Origin: Flavobacterium sp. NG2
GTDB taxonomy: Bacteria; Bacteroidota; Bacteroidia; Flavobacteriales; Flavobacteriaceae
NCBI RefSeq assembly: GCF_034119845.1
Contig: NZ_CP139420.1
Location: 288,001-352,000 of the forward strand
DNA: 64,000 bases
Reading direction: 5' to 3'
A program made the position numbers and the translations under genes. The notes beneath the pieces are model-generated. The model saw only the letters and a program-made list of their open reading frames with translations. It was not told the origin of the DNA and did not search any database. Below, one piece after another: positions 37,398 to 46,238 of this stretch (the first letter of the stretch is position 1; each line of letters starts with the position of its first letter).

Positions 37398-37676
37398 AAT
37401 TTAAGTATTTTTATAATATTTTGATAGCATTCTCAACTTTAGACTAAGACTATTTTTAGAATAAAAGTTTAAAATGATTCCAAAATTCAAATTCCAAAGC
37501 GCAAGATAATGAATTTAACAACACCATAAAAAGAACATAAAAACAGAACTTATTAATTTTAACAATATAGTTAAGTCCCGTTACCAAATCAACAAACCAA
37601 AAGCACCAGATAAGGTTATAAAATATTCAATTGATAATCAGATAAAAACCCTAAAAAAAATAATCATTTAAGGTAT
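37398..37676. other. Gap between lacI-type gene and rplM promoter
   Basis: AT-rich divergent intergenic sequence. No gene, repeat or convincing promoter for the LacI-family gene was recognised. Confidence 0.4.
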
Positions 37677-37723
37677 TTGGTTTTAAAATAATTAATTGTA
37701 CTTTTGCAACCCCTTTATTGGGG
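37677..37723 (+). promoter_or_regulatory. Promoter and 5' hairpin of rplM-rpsI
   Basis: TTG (37677-37679), exactly 19 bases, then TACTTTTG (37699-37706): an ideal Bacteroidota promoter. At the expected transcription start lies CCCC-TTTATT-GGGG (37710-37723), a small hairpin at the extreme 5' end. Confidence 0.75.
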
Positions 37724-37751
37724 ATGGAATGTTTAATTAAAATATATTATT

Positions 37752-38207
37752 GTGAACGCATTAAGCTACAAGACAATTTCAACAACAAAAGCAAACTCTA
37801 CAAAAGAGTGGATTGTTGTAGATGCTGATGGTCATAACTTAGGACGTCTTGCTTCAAAAGTCGCTATGATTTTGAGAGGTAAGTACAAGCCAAGTTACAC
37901 ACCACACGTGGACTGTGGAGATAACGTAATCGTTATCAACTCAGAAAAAATCAACCTTACAGGTAACAAAATGGACGAAAAAATTTACATGCGTCATACA
38001 GGTTATCCAGGAGGACAAAGAACTTTAACTGCTAAAGTATTGCAATCAAAAAACCCTGCAGCCTTAGTAGAAAAAGCAGTAAAAGGAATGTTACCTAAGA
38101 ATAAATTAGGAGCAGAGCTTTTCAGAAATTTAAATGTTGTTGTTGGATCTGAGCACAAACAAGGAGCTCAAAAACCAAGAACTGTTAACCTAAACGATCT
38201 TAAGTAA
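37752..38207 (+). CDS. rplM: 50S ribosomal protein L13
   Basis: A 151-residue early-assembly protein of the large subunit. Family motifs are VDADGHNLGRLASKVA, GKYKPSYTPHVDCGD and HTGYPGGQR. It begins with GTG at 37752. Its stop overlaps the rpsI start by one base (TAATG), as in the usual rplM-rpsI pair. Confidence 0.97.
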   Translation: MNALSYKTISTTKANSTKEWIVVDADGHNLGRLASKVAMILRGKYKPSYTPHVDCGDNVIVINSEKINLTGNKMDEKIYMRHTGYPGGQRTLTAKVLQSKNPAALVEKAVKGMLPKNKLGAELFRNLNVVVGSEHKQGAQKPRTVNLNDLK

Positions 38208-38593
38208 TGGGAGTTATTCACAAAATCGGTAGAAGAAAAACCGCTGTTGCACGTGTTTATGTTTCAGAAGGAACAGGAGTAATCACTGTAAACAAAAAAG
38301 AATTCGCAACTTACTTCCCAACAGCTACTTTACAGTACAAAGTTTTGCAACCAATGTCTATGACAGAAAATGCATCTAACTTTGACGTAAAAGTAAATGT
38401 TTACGGAGGAGGTTCAACTGGTCAAGCAGAAGCTGTAAGAATGGCAATCGCTCGCGCAATGTGTGAAGTGAACGCTGAAAACAGAGGTGTATTGAAACCA
38501 GAAGGATTATTAACTAGAGATCCAAGAATGGTTGAACGTAAGAAATTCGGTCAGAAGAAAGCTCGTAAGAGATTCCAATTCTCTAAACGTTAA
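38207..38593 (+). CDS. rpsI: 30S ribosomal protein S9
   Basis: A 128-residue small-subunit protein whose C-terminal tail (KKARKRFQFSKR) reaches the decoding centre. IGRRKTAVARVYV opens it and GLLTRDPRMVERKKFGQKKA closes it. Translationally coupled to rplM. Confidence 0.97.
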   Translation: MGVIHKIGRRKTAVARVYVSEGTGVITVNKKEFATYFPTATLQYKVLQPMSMTENASNFDVKVNVYGGGSTGQAEAVRMAIARAMCEVNAENRGVLKPEGLLTRDPRMVERKKFGQKKARKRFQFSKR

Positions 38594-38603
38594 TATTATC
38601 CAT

Positions 38604-38762
38604 CTTGTTCAATTAGGACAAGACTTACTGAATTTATTATTGAATTTAAAACAATGTTGTTGTTGTCTCACTGAGGTGAGAGATTAGTTTAGCATCTAAA
38701 TGAAGCCTAAAGCACAAGCCCAAAGGAACATTGCTAACAACAGAACGTAAACTAGTACAAAA
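38604..38762 (+). promoter_or_regulatory. rpsB: Structured leader of rpsB
   Basis: The 169-base gap before rpsB holds nested pairings: CTTGT/ACAAG (38604-38608 and 38618-38622), a long-range CAATGTT/AACATTG (38652-38658 and 38727-38733) and inside it the hairpin TCTCAC-TGAG-GTGAGA (38666-38681). No promoter match was found inside it, so it is likely transcribed from upstream. An S2-binding autoregulatory leader is inferred. Confidence 0.5.
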
Positions 38763-39527
38763 ATGTCAAACAAAGTAGAAGTAAAAGAATTACTAGAAGC
38801 AGGTGTTCATTTTGGACACATGACTAGAAAATGGGATCCAAATATGGCTCCTTACATTTATATGGAACGTAATGGTATTCACATTATCAATCTATATAAA
38901 ACTGCAGCTAAAATCGAAGAAGCTAACGAAGCTTTGAAAAAAATCGCTGCATCAGGTAGAAAAATATTATTCGTTGCTACCAAAAAACAAGCAAAAGACA
39001 TCGTTGCTGAAAAAGCAGCTGCTGCAAACATGCCTTACATCACTGAAAGATGGCCTGGTGGAATGCTAACTAACTTCGTAACTATCCGTAAAGCTGTTAA
39101 AAAAATGGCTACTATTGATAAAATGAAGAAAGATGGTACTTTCATGACACTTTCTAAGAAAGAGCGTTTACAAGTAGATCGTCTTCGTGCTAAATTAGAG
39201 AAAAATTTAGGTTCAATCGCAGATATGTCTAGATTACCTGCTGCTTTATTCGTAGTAGATATCAAAGCTGAGCACATCGCAATAAAAGAAGCTCAAAAAT
39301 TAAACATTCCAGTTTTCGCAATGGTTGATACAAACTCTGACCCACGTGAGGTAGATTATGTTATCCCTGCAAATGATGATGCTTCTAAATCAATTGATAA
39401 AATTTTATCTTTAGTTACTGCTGCTGTTACTGAAGGACTTTCTGAAAGAGGTTCTGACAAAGAAGCTGAAGCAGCTGAAAAAGCAGCTCCTGCTCAAGCA
39501 GAAGCTACTCCAGCAACTGAAGAATAA
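38763..39527 (+). CDS. rpsB: 30S ribosomal protein S2
   Basis: A 254-residue small-subunit protein. Signature segments are LLEAGVHFGHMTRKWDPNM, ERWPGGMLTNF and VFAMVDTNSDP. The C-terminus (about 230-254) is an Ala/Glu-rich tail. It is followed by tsf, the conserved partner. Confidence 0.97.
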   Translation: MSNKVEVKELLEAGVHFGHMTRKWDPNMAPYIYMERNGIHIINLYKTAAKIEEANEALKKIAASGRKILFVATKKQAKDIVAEKAAAANMPYITERWPGGMLTNFVTIRKAVKKMATIDKMKKDGTFMTLSKKERLQVDRLRAKLEKNLGSIADMSRLPAALFVVDIKAEHIAIKEAQKLNIPVFAMVDTNSDPREVDYVIPANDDASKSIDKILSLVTAAVTEGLSERGSDKEAEAAEKAAPAQAEATPATEE

Positions 39528-39537
39528 ATCAAATTTT

Positions 39538-39634
39538 AAATTCCAAATTTTAAATTCCAAATTCCCCAAACGATTAATAACCCTAGGTTAGTAATTTATT
39601 AAAACTGGAATTTGGGATTTATAAATTGGAATTT
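39538..39634. repeat. Imperfect inverted repeat between rpsB and tsf
   Basis: Arms of about 29 bases (39538-39566 and 39606-39634), built from the word AAATTCCAA, are nearly complementary. The spacer is about 39 bases. It could form a long A/U-rich hairpin in the rpsB-tsf transcript. Confidence 0.55.
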
Positions 39635-39662
39635 TTACTTTTAACATTAAAAATAAAACATT

Positions 39663-40631
39663 ATGTCAACTATAACTATAACGGCTGCAGACGTAAACAA
39701 ATTAAGACAAACTACAGGTGCAGGAATGATGGACTGTAAAAAAGCTTTAGTTGAAGCTGAAGGAGATTTCGATAAAGCTATTGAAAACCTTAGAAAAAAA
39801 GGACAAAAAGTAGCTGCTAATCGTTCTGACCGTGAGTCTTCAGAAGGAGCTGCTGTTTCTTTTATTAACGCAGACAACACTAAAGGAGCTATTATCACTT
39901 TAAACTGTGAAACAGATTTCGTTGGTAAAAATGAAACTTTCGTTGCTTTAGCTAAAGAATTAGTTGAAAAAGCAATCAACTTCTCTTCTAAAGAGGAATT
40001 CTTAGCTTCAGATTTCAACGGTATTACAGTTGCTGAGAAATTAATCGAACAAACTGGTGTTATCGGTGAGAAAATCGAAATCGGTGGTTTCGAAATTTTA
40101 GAAGGTGCTTACGTTGGATCTTATGTTCATGTTAACAAAATTGCTGCATTAACAGCTATTTCTGCTCCAATTGCAAATGGAGAAACTTTAACAAAAGATA
40201 TCTCTATGCAAGTTGCTTCTATGGGAGCTGACACATTATCTTACAAAGATTTTGATCCTGCTTTCATCGCTGCTGAACTAGATGCTCGTATTGCAGTAAT
40301 TGAAAAAGAAAATGAAGAAGCAAAACGTTTAGGTAAAACTTTGAAAAATGTTCCTAAATACATCTCTTTCGCTCAATTAACTGAAGAAGTATTGAAACAA
40401 GCTGAAGAAGATGCTAAAGCTGAATTAAAAGCAGAAGGTAAACCAGAGCAAATTTGGGACAAAATTATTCCTGGAAAAGTACAACGTTTCATCTCTGACA
40501 ACACTACTTTAGATCAAGAAAAAGCTTTACTAGATCAAAACTTCATCAAAGATGACAGTAAAAAAGTGGGTGACTATGTTAAAGGTTTCAACGTTGAAAT
40601 TACAGGCTTCAAAAGAGTTACTTTAGGATAA
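39663..40631 (+). CDS. tsf: Elongation factor Ts
   Basis: A 322-residue nucleotide exchange factor for EF-Tu. The N-terminal UBA-like part has VNKLRQTTGAGMMDCKKALVE, and the core has LNCETDFVGKN. It is longer than the E. coli protein because of the C-terminal region, which is usual in this phylum. It ends with a strong terminator. Confidence 0.97.
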   Translation: MSTITITAADVNKLRQTTGAGMMDCKKALVEAEGDFDKAIENLRKKGQKVAANRSDRESSEGAAVSFINADNTKGAIITLNCETDFVGKNETFVALAKELVEKAINFSSKEEFLASDFNGITVAEKLIEQTGVIGEKIEIGGFEILEGAYVGSYVHVNKIAALTAISAPIANGETLTKDISMQVASMGADTLSYKDFDPAFIAAELDARIAVIEKENEEAKRLGKTLKNVPKYISFAQLTEEVLKQAEEDAKAELKAEGKPEQIWDKIIPGKVQRFISDNTTLDQEKALLDQNFIKDDSKKVGDYVKGFNVEITGFKRVTLG

Positions 40632-40652
40632 TCCAATATAACTTTTCACATC

Positions 40653-40687
40653 AAATCCCATTCGGTTTCGAATGGGATTTTTTTTTA
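40653..40687 (+). terminator. Terminator of rpsB-tsf
   Basis: AAATCCCATTCG, GTTT loop, CGAATGGGATTT and a run of T. Confidence 0.9.
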
Positions 40688-40717
40688 TGATTTTACCCAA
40701 ATCCGCATTAGGAATTT

Positions 40718-40812
40718 ATTATTTTTTTTTTCAGATTTCCGCAGATCTTATAACATAAACTAATAAAAAACTGTGTAAATCCATTTCATCTGTATTGTCT
40801 GTGTTCCAATGC
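40718..40812. repeat. Intergenic ACAGAT-word repeat
   Basis: On the minus strand the words GGAACACAGAC, ACAGATG, ACACAG and ATCTGCGGAAATCTG follow one another. They resemble 29259-29430 and 53188-53280. No gene is seen. Confidence 0.4.
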
Positions 40813-40882
40813 ATAATCAAGTTTAAACAAGATTCTATTTCGTTTCAAATAAAATAGTATTTTTGAGTTTCATCTCAAATAT

Positions 40883-41539
40883 ATGTTTAAAACCAAAAAA
40901 GAACTCATCTTTATCATTCTGGCAGGAATCTTCATCACCAATGCTGTTACCGCAGAACTCATCGGTGGAAAATTAATCCAAATTGGTCCATTTGTGATGA
41001 GCATCGGAATTTTACCTTGGCCTATAGTTTTTCTGACCACTGATTTAATCAACGAATATTTTGGCGAAAAAGGAGTTAAGAAACTCTCCTTAATCACCGC
41101 CTGCCTTATTGCCTACTCCTTTATCATTTTATTTTTAGCCATTGGTATTCCTGCTGCAAAAGGCATTTCGCCAGTCAACGATGACCAATTTCAAGCCGTT
41201 TTTGGACAAAGCATGTGGATTATTGTAGGAAGCATCACCGCCTTCTTAATCTCACAATTGATTGATGTGAGTATGTTTTGGTTTTTCAAAAAAAGAACAG
41301 GTGACCGCAAAATATGGCTCCGAACTACAGGTTCAACAGTCATTTCTCAATTATTCGATTCCTTTATTGTACTAGGAATCGCTTTTTGGTTGCCGGGAAA
41401 AATAAATTTTGATACCTTTATTTCCTCAGCACTCACAGGATACACTTTCAAGCTGGTTGTCGCTATCCTGCTTACTCCCTTGATTTATTTAGGTCATTTT
41501 TTAATCAAAAAACACATAGCTCAAGATGAATCCCATTAA
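40883..41539 (+). CDS. yhhQ: Queuosine precursor transporter (YhhQ/VUT family)
   Basis: A 218-residue integral membrane protein with about six hydrophobic helices, of the VUT_1/YhhQ family that imports queuine or preQ precursors. FITNAVTAELIGGKLIQIGP and TTDLINEYFGEKGVKK are family-like. Together with queG it suggests queuosine salvage in this organism. TATTTTTG (40858-40865) is a plausible -7 element 18 bases upstream of ATG. It overlaps tag by 14 bases. Confidence 0.88.
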   Translation: MFKTKKELIFIILAGIFITNAVTAELIGGKLIQIGPFVMSIGILPWPIVFLTTDLINEYFGEKGVKKLSLITACLIAYSFIILFLAIGIPAAKGISPVNDDQFQAVFGQSMWIIVGSITAFLISQLIDVSMFWFFKKRTGDRKIWLRTTGSTVISQLFDSFIVLGIAFWLPGKINFDTFISSALTGYTFKLVVAILLTPLIYLGHFLIKKHIAQDESH

Positions 41540-42095
41540 CGACAAACCAAGATGCAGCTGGTGTTTATCCAGCGATTTATACCGAGAATACCACGACACC
41601 GAATGGGGCAAACCCGTTTATGATGACGCTACCCTATTTGAATTTCTGTTACTCGAAACCTTCCAAGCGGGTTTGAGTTGGATTACCATCCTGAACAAAA
41701 GAGAAAATTTCCGCCAAGCTTTTGACCAATTTGATTATAAAAAAATAGCCCAATATTCGGATGACAAAATCCAAGAGTTATTGCAGGATTCGGGTATCAT
41801 TCGAAACAAACTCAAAGTTTATTCGGCGGTCACAAATGCTCAAAATTTTATCAAAATCCAAGAAGAATTTGGCAGTTTTTCCAAATACATTTGGGGATTT
41901 GTAGATGGAAAACCCATTGACAACAAACCCAAAACCCTCAAAGAGGTACCTGCCACTACTCCGCTTTCGGATGCTATTAGCAAAGATTTAAAAAAGCGAG
42001 GTTTTAAATTCGTTGGTTCTACTGTTGTTTATGCGCACATGCAAGCTACCGGCATGGTGAATGACCACGTTGAGAATTGCTGGACGAGAGGATGA
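41526..42095 (+). CDS. tag: DNA-3-methyladenine glycosylase I
   Basis: A 189-residue base-excision repair enzyme that removes 3-methyladenine. RCSWCLSSDLYREYHDTEWG opens it. The zinc-binding Cys near the N-terminus and the C-terminal HVENC are present, and FEFLLLETFQAGLSWITIL includes the base-recognition Glu and Trp. It overlaps the end of the transporter gene, so the two are cotranscribed. It lies on the left edge of the restriction-modification insertion. Confidence 0.95.
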   Translation: MNPINDKPRCSWCLSSDLYREYHDTEWGKPVYDDATLFEFLLLETFQAGLSWITILNKRENFRQAFDQFDYKKIAQYSDDKIQELLQDSGIIRNKLKVYSAVTNAQNFIKIQEEFGSFSKYIWGFVDGKPIDNKPKTLKEVPATTPLSDAISKDLKKRGFKFVGSTVVYAHMQATGMVNDHVENCWTRG

Positions 42096-42197
42096 TATTC
42101 TTAGTTAAAAATAAAATAGCACTAATGTATTGTCATTGATACAGTCTAAAAATAAAATAGAATACACACATTGAGATTAATCTTTATTTTTTATTAC

Positions 42198-42205
42198 TAT
42201 TTTTG
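42198..42205 (+). promoter_or_regulatory. Probable -7 element of the restriction-modification genes
   Basis: TATTTTTG, 40 bases before the methyltransferase ATG. The nearest TTG (42171-42173) is 24 bases upstream, slightly too far. A 14-base direct repeat TAAAAATAAAATAG lies at 42106-42119 and 42147-42160. Confidence 0.4.
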
Positions 42206-42245
42206 TAAAAATAATTCCTTTTCAGGAATATGACATAACATAAAA

Positions 42246-45200
42246 ATGAACTACATAGATTTTTTTTCAAGACTAGGCTTTAACTTCAATTCTGATTTGA
42301 AGCACAGAACTATTGAATTTGAAAGAAATAATTTATTATCTAAAAACCTTAAAAATTCGGTTTATTTTTACAAAAGCCCCAACAATACAAATACTTCTTT
42401 TTATCTCATTACTACTGAATTAAATCCTACTGAAATTGAGGATGTAAGAAAATATATTTGGAATAAAAATGATGCCGATTTAATTTTTTATTATCCAAGA
42501 GAAGAAGCTAAATTAGACATGTTCTACGCAAAATATTCTCCTAAGGTAAGTAATGAAGAAAGTAAATTGGATGCTTTTTCAACCTCTGAAAAAAATTTAG
42601 ATAAAATTGAGCAAATAAAACTTTGGAAATTTAATAGTGGCGTATTTTGGTTAAACTATTTAAAAGCCATAACTAAAGCTAAATATAAAGGAATTGATAA
42701 AGAGTTAGTATTCACTTTAAAAGCATTAAAAGAACAACTTTATGTCTTACTATCTAAATTAATTACCGAAGAAACAGAATGCAATAAGACTGTACAAGCC
42801 TTAATAGATCGAACTTTATATATTAAGTACTTAGAAGACAAACACATTATAAACTCTCGTTTCTATGATTATTATTTTAAAGATGCTTCCCTTAATTATC
42901 AAAAAATATTAGAAAATCATTCTAATGCAGATGTAAATAAATTATTTGGAATTATTCATGCAATTTTCAACAATAATCTATTTGATCAACCTACAATTGA
43001 CAACCAGTACTTAACTAATGGCGTTCGTAGTTTAATAGCTACTTCATTTAAAGCAAACACAAATACAGGCCAATTAAGATTATTTGATTTCCAATTTGAT
43101 GTTTTACCTGTTGAATTTATAAGTTACATTTATGAAGTTTTCTTATCAGATAAACAAAAAGAAAACGGTATTTATTACACGCCAAAAAAATTAGCACAAT
43201 TAATTGTTGACGAAGTAATAAATGAAGATAGAATAGGTTCAATTTTAGACCCTTCAAGTGGGTCTGGAATGTTTCTTATTGTTGGCTATCAAAGACTTTT
43301 AGAAATTGCTAAAAAACAAGGATTAGAACCAGAAGACAGTATTGGCAAAATAAAATTTAGATCTAAACTATTAGCGGATAATGTTTTTGGTATAGAAAAA
43401 GAATTAACAGCGCAGCGCTTTACTATTTTTTCACTCTCATTACAAATATTTGAAGGAATAAACCCTAAAGATATAAAAGATTATATTGCAAATGAATTAA
43501 GTCAAAAAGGTAAAGTAGAATTGTTTGCAGAATTTTCTTTTTTTGAAAATATAAAACAGGTTAATAGTCTTAATACATTAGAAAAACCTTTTGAGGATAA
43601 ACAATTTTCGTATTTGTTAGGAAACCCTCCATTTTTTGAAATTCCTAATACAGAAGAGTATAGAGATGAAATTTCATTTTTAAATTCCTATGAAGTTACT
43701 AAAGAAAACAGGAAACTAACTGCAAAAAACATTGTTGGTAAATTTCAAATTTCTCAATGTTTTTTTCTAAAAATAAAAGACTGGAGTAATGAAAATACTA
43801 GGTCTGGCTTTGTATCTAATAGTTCTAATTTTTATAACGATAAATCTGAAAGTTTTCAAGAATACTTCTATTCTAATTACGGAATTGAAAAAATTTACGA
43901 ACTATCAAGAGTTAAAAAGATTTTGTTTGAAAAAGCAAATGAAAGTGTGATAGCACTAATTTTTACTAATCATTTTAATAACAACACTATAGAATATTAT
44001 CCTGTTGATTTAGGATTGTTTTCTGAAAAACCATTTGAATTATTAATTATTCAAGAGGATAAAGTGGTAGAAATTGAACAAAATAAACTAATCTCTAAAA
44101 TTATAAGATTAAGAGATTTTCTAATCGGGAATGAATTTGACAGGTATATAATAGATAGTTTATCATCTATTGATATTGTGGAATCGTATTTAACAAAAAA
44201 TAAAGCCTTTTCAAGTTATAAGGGATTAGATAGATTAACTAATAAAGATTTATTGAAATTTTACAATATAAAAGACTACTTAGGAAAGGATCAATTAGCT
44301 GATTTACATCAAAAATATGCAAATGAAAAATATCTAAATAATAATTTAACAAGTTATTACAATACTCCATTTATTCATAAACCAGAAAATAAGTTATTCC
44401 CTTTCTTGATAAATTCTGTCGATGGCTATGTTAATAAACTAGATATTAGTCAAGAAAATTTTCAGAGAGTTCGCAATAAATTTATTTATGAGGGAGAAAA
44501 AATATTAATCAATAAATTTGGAAAAAAGGTACAAGCGGTTTATGTTAGGGATAATTTATTTTTCTCTAATCTTATTTATGTCCTTAAATTAAATAATCCA
44601 AAATTGTATTTTTTCTTCACAGCAATCATTAATTCTGATTTAATAAATTATTTCATAATACAAAAATTTAAAAGTAGAACTGGTGATAATTTTTCTAATG
44701 TAAGTACAGAAACTATCAAAAATATTCCCATCCCAAAAAATTTAGATGAATATTTAGTCGTTCAAATATCAAATATCAGTAAAGATTTAACTGAAGGAAA
44801 ATTTGAGTATTCAGAAAAAAAAGAAGAACTAAATGAACTTATTTATGAATTATATGAGTTATCATATTGGGAAAAACAAAGAATTAGAGATTATTTTTTA
44901 CCAAACGAAAGAATAGGAAGAAAAAAAAACAAATTAGAGAATTATAAAACTACTGTAAATGAAATATTAAGTTTTTATCTTAAAAACCCCATTACAATAG
45001 AAGAAACTCCAGCAGATTTTAATTTAATTGTTGTGAAAATATCTTTAAATAATAATTACTATAATCCCAAAGCAAATAAAACGAAGAAATTTATACTAAA
45101 TGAAATTTTTGAACACGATCCAAACGGTAATTTTTTAGCTAGTCAAGAAAAAATTTATAGCGATGATTGTGTTTATATTATCAAAGAAGATATAAACAAA

Positions 45201-45287
45201 AACTGGACAGAAACAAAAGCATTTGAAGATGGTCAAGATATAATAAAACAATTAATACCTAGTGGAAATGGAGAGAGAATACATTAA
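42246..45287 (+). CDS. N6-adenine DNA methyltransferase of a restriction-modification system
   Basis: A 1013-residue gamma-class adenine methyltransferase. After an N-terminal region (about 1-290, partly helical) comes GIYYTPKKLAQLI, then motif I DPSSGSGMFL (S-adenosylmethionine site) and motif IV NPPFFEI (catalytic). The C-terminal half (about 580-1013) looks like a target-recognition domain ending in a segment with NIPIPK, as in type I and type IIG enzymes. The size is that of type IIG/Eco57I-like proteins, but I do not see a clear nuclease motif at the N-terminus. The nuclease is probably the overlapping next gene. Markedly A/T-richer than its neighbours, which suggests transfer. Confidence 0.88.
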   Translation: MNYIDFFSRLGFNFNSDLKHRTIEFERNNLLSKNLKNSVYFYKSPNNTNTSFYLITTELNPTEIEDVRKYIWNKNDADLIFYYPREEAKLDMFYAKYSPKVSNEESKLDAFSTSEKNLDKIEQIKLWKFNSGVFWLNYLKAITKAKYKGIDKELVFTLKALKEQLYVLLSKLITEETECNKTVQALIDRTLYIKYLEDKHIINSRFYDYYFKDASLNYQKILENHSNADVNKLFGIIHAIFNNNLFDQPTIDNQYLTNGVRSLIATSFKANTNTGQLRLFDFQFDVLPVEFISYIYEVFLSDKQKENGIYYTPKKLAQLIVDEVINEDRIGSILDPSSGSGMFLIVGYQRLLEIAKKQGLEPEDSIGKIKFRSKLLADNVFGIEKELTAQRFTIFSLSLQIFEGINPKDIKDYIANELSQKGKVELFAEFSFFENIKQVNSLNTLEKPFEDKQFSYLLGNPPFFEIPNTEEYRDEISFLNSYEVTKENRKLTAKNIVGKFQISQCFFLKIKDWSNENTRSGFVSNSSNFYNDKSESFQEYFYSNYGIEKIYELSRVKKILFEKANESVIALIFTNHFNNNTIEYYPVDLGLFSEKPFELLIIQEDKVVEIEQNKLISKIIRLRDFLIGNEFDRYIIDSLSSIDIVESYLTKNKAFSSYKGLDRLTNKDLLKFYNIKDYLGKDQLADLHQKYANEKYLNNNLTSYYNTPFIHKPENKLFPFLINSVDGYVNKLDISQENFQRVRNKFIYEGEKILINKFGKKVQAVYVRDNLFFSNLIYVLKLNNPKLYFFFTAIINSDLINYFIIQKFKSRTGDNFSNVSTETIKNIPIPKNLDEYLVVQISNISKDLTEGKFEYSEKKEELNELIYELYELSYWEKQRIRDYFLPNERIGRKKNKLENYKTTVNEILSFYLKNPITIEETPADFNLIVVKISLNNNYYNPKANKTKKFILNEIFEHDPNGNFLASQEKIYSDDCVYIIKEDINKNWTETKAFEDGQDIIKQLIPSGNGERIH

Positions 45288-45966
45288 GAATATCAAGCCC
45301 TCTCCATTACCAAACTATACTCATCATTTAAAAGAATTAGACGATGAGTTTTGGAAAAAATGGGTGTTTTATTATTTACTTAATTTCTATCAAAATTATA
45401 ACAAAATCGAATTAATTGAAAAAATTGAATCGGAAAGAAGAAAACCAAAGTCTGATATTGAAGATTTAATAGCGGTTTATATAAGAAATTATTTTAGAAA
45501 AAATAGACTTATTGAACTTCAAGGATTTAAAGTCGTTGGAGGAATCAATAATGATCTTGACATTAAAGGTTTGTACGATATTTCATTTTTACATAGTTAT
45601 TGGAATAAAGATTTTCATTTTGAATGTAAAAATCTAGATAACAGTCAAGACTTAGTGAATAAATATGTTTGTTACAATAAAGGGAATTCTATCTTTGACG
45701 GAGGTGTTCTACGTTATTTTAATGGCAAATATGCACAAAGCTGCAATTTTGGTGGTATGATTGGTTTTGTCTTAGAAGGAGATAAGGTAAATATTAAAAA
45801 TAAAATTTTTAACAAACTAAACAATAAATTTAACATATCTCCAGAAGGTGATTTAATTTCTATCGATGATAATTCTATTGAAGATAATGAGTTTACTTTT
45901 AATAGTATTCATAAAAGAAATAGCGACATATTTTTAATACACCATATATTTTTTGATTTTACGTAA
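45268..45966 (+). CDS. Putative PD-(D/E)XK restriction endonuclease
   Basis: A 232-residue protein without a family I can name. A PD-(D/E)XK-like core is visible: NDLDIKGLYDISF (Asp) and, about 17 residues on, HFECKN (Glu-x-Lys), preceded by helix-rich sequence with DLIAVYIRNYFRKNRL. It overlaps the methyltransferase by 20 bases (ATG 45268; a GTG 6 bases upstream is also possible). The overlap and context make a cognate restriction nuclease the best inference. It is as A/T-rich as the methyltransferase. Confidence 0.65.
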   Translation: MEREYIKNIKPSPLPNYTHHLKELDDEFWKKWVFYYLLNFYQNYNKIELIEKIESERRKPKSDIEDLIAVYIRNYFRKNRLIELQGFKVVGGINNDLDIKGLYDISFLHSYWNKDFHFECKNLDNSQDLVNKYVCYNKGNSIFDGGVLRYFNGKYAQSCNFGGMIGFVLEGDKVNIKNKIFNKLNNKFNISPEGDLISIDDNSIEDNEFTFNSIHKRNSDIFLIHHIFFDFT

Positions 45967-46094
45967 TTCTAAAAATTCCAATAATTACCTCAATCCTTAT
46001 TGATTAATTACTTTTATTTTATATAATCACAAAATTATACACACTAAAGCAAACATTTAACGTTAATCTTTCAACTTTAAACCAAATAAAAGAT

Positions 46095-46102
46095 TAAATT
46101 TG
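46095..46102 (+). promoter_or_regulatory. -7 element of the thiamine operon
   Basis: TAAATTTG, a full TAnnTTTG match, 10 bases before the start of the TPP riboswitch. No TTG is found at the usual distance. Confidence 0.45.
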
Positions 46103-46111
46103 TCGCTCACT

Positions 46112-46200
46112 TTAGGGGTGTCTGCTCCCGACTATTCGGGAAAAGGCTGAGATTTTACCCTCTGAACCTGATCTAGTTCATACTAGCGTAGGGAAAAGTA
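46112..46200 (+). promoter_or_regulatory. TPP riboswitch (THI element)
   Basis: Conserved THI core: GGGGTG near 46115, GGCTGAGA (46146-46153), ACCCTCTGAACCTGATCTAG (46158-46177) and CTAGCGTAGGGAAA (46183-46196). A variable P3-type hairpin CCCGA…TCGGG is seen at 46127-46140. It precedes thiS-thiC and should repress the operon when thiamine diphosphate is abundant. Confidence 0.93.
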
Positions 46201-46238
46201 AGATGACTTCCGTAGTCCCATTTTTTGGGCCATTGCAG

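Noticed and set aside
42246..45287. Single-chain type IIG restriction enzyme
   Set aside because: I see no convincing D-ExK nuclease motif in the first 200 residues, and a separate nuclease-like gene overlaps its end. It remains possible that a diverged nuclease site was missed.
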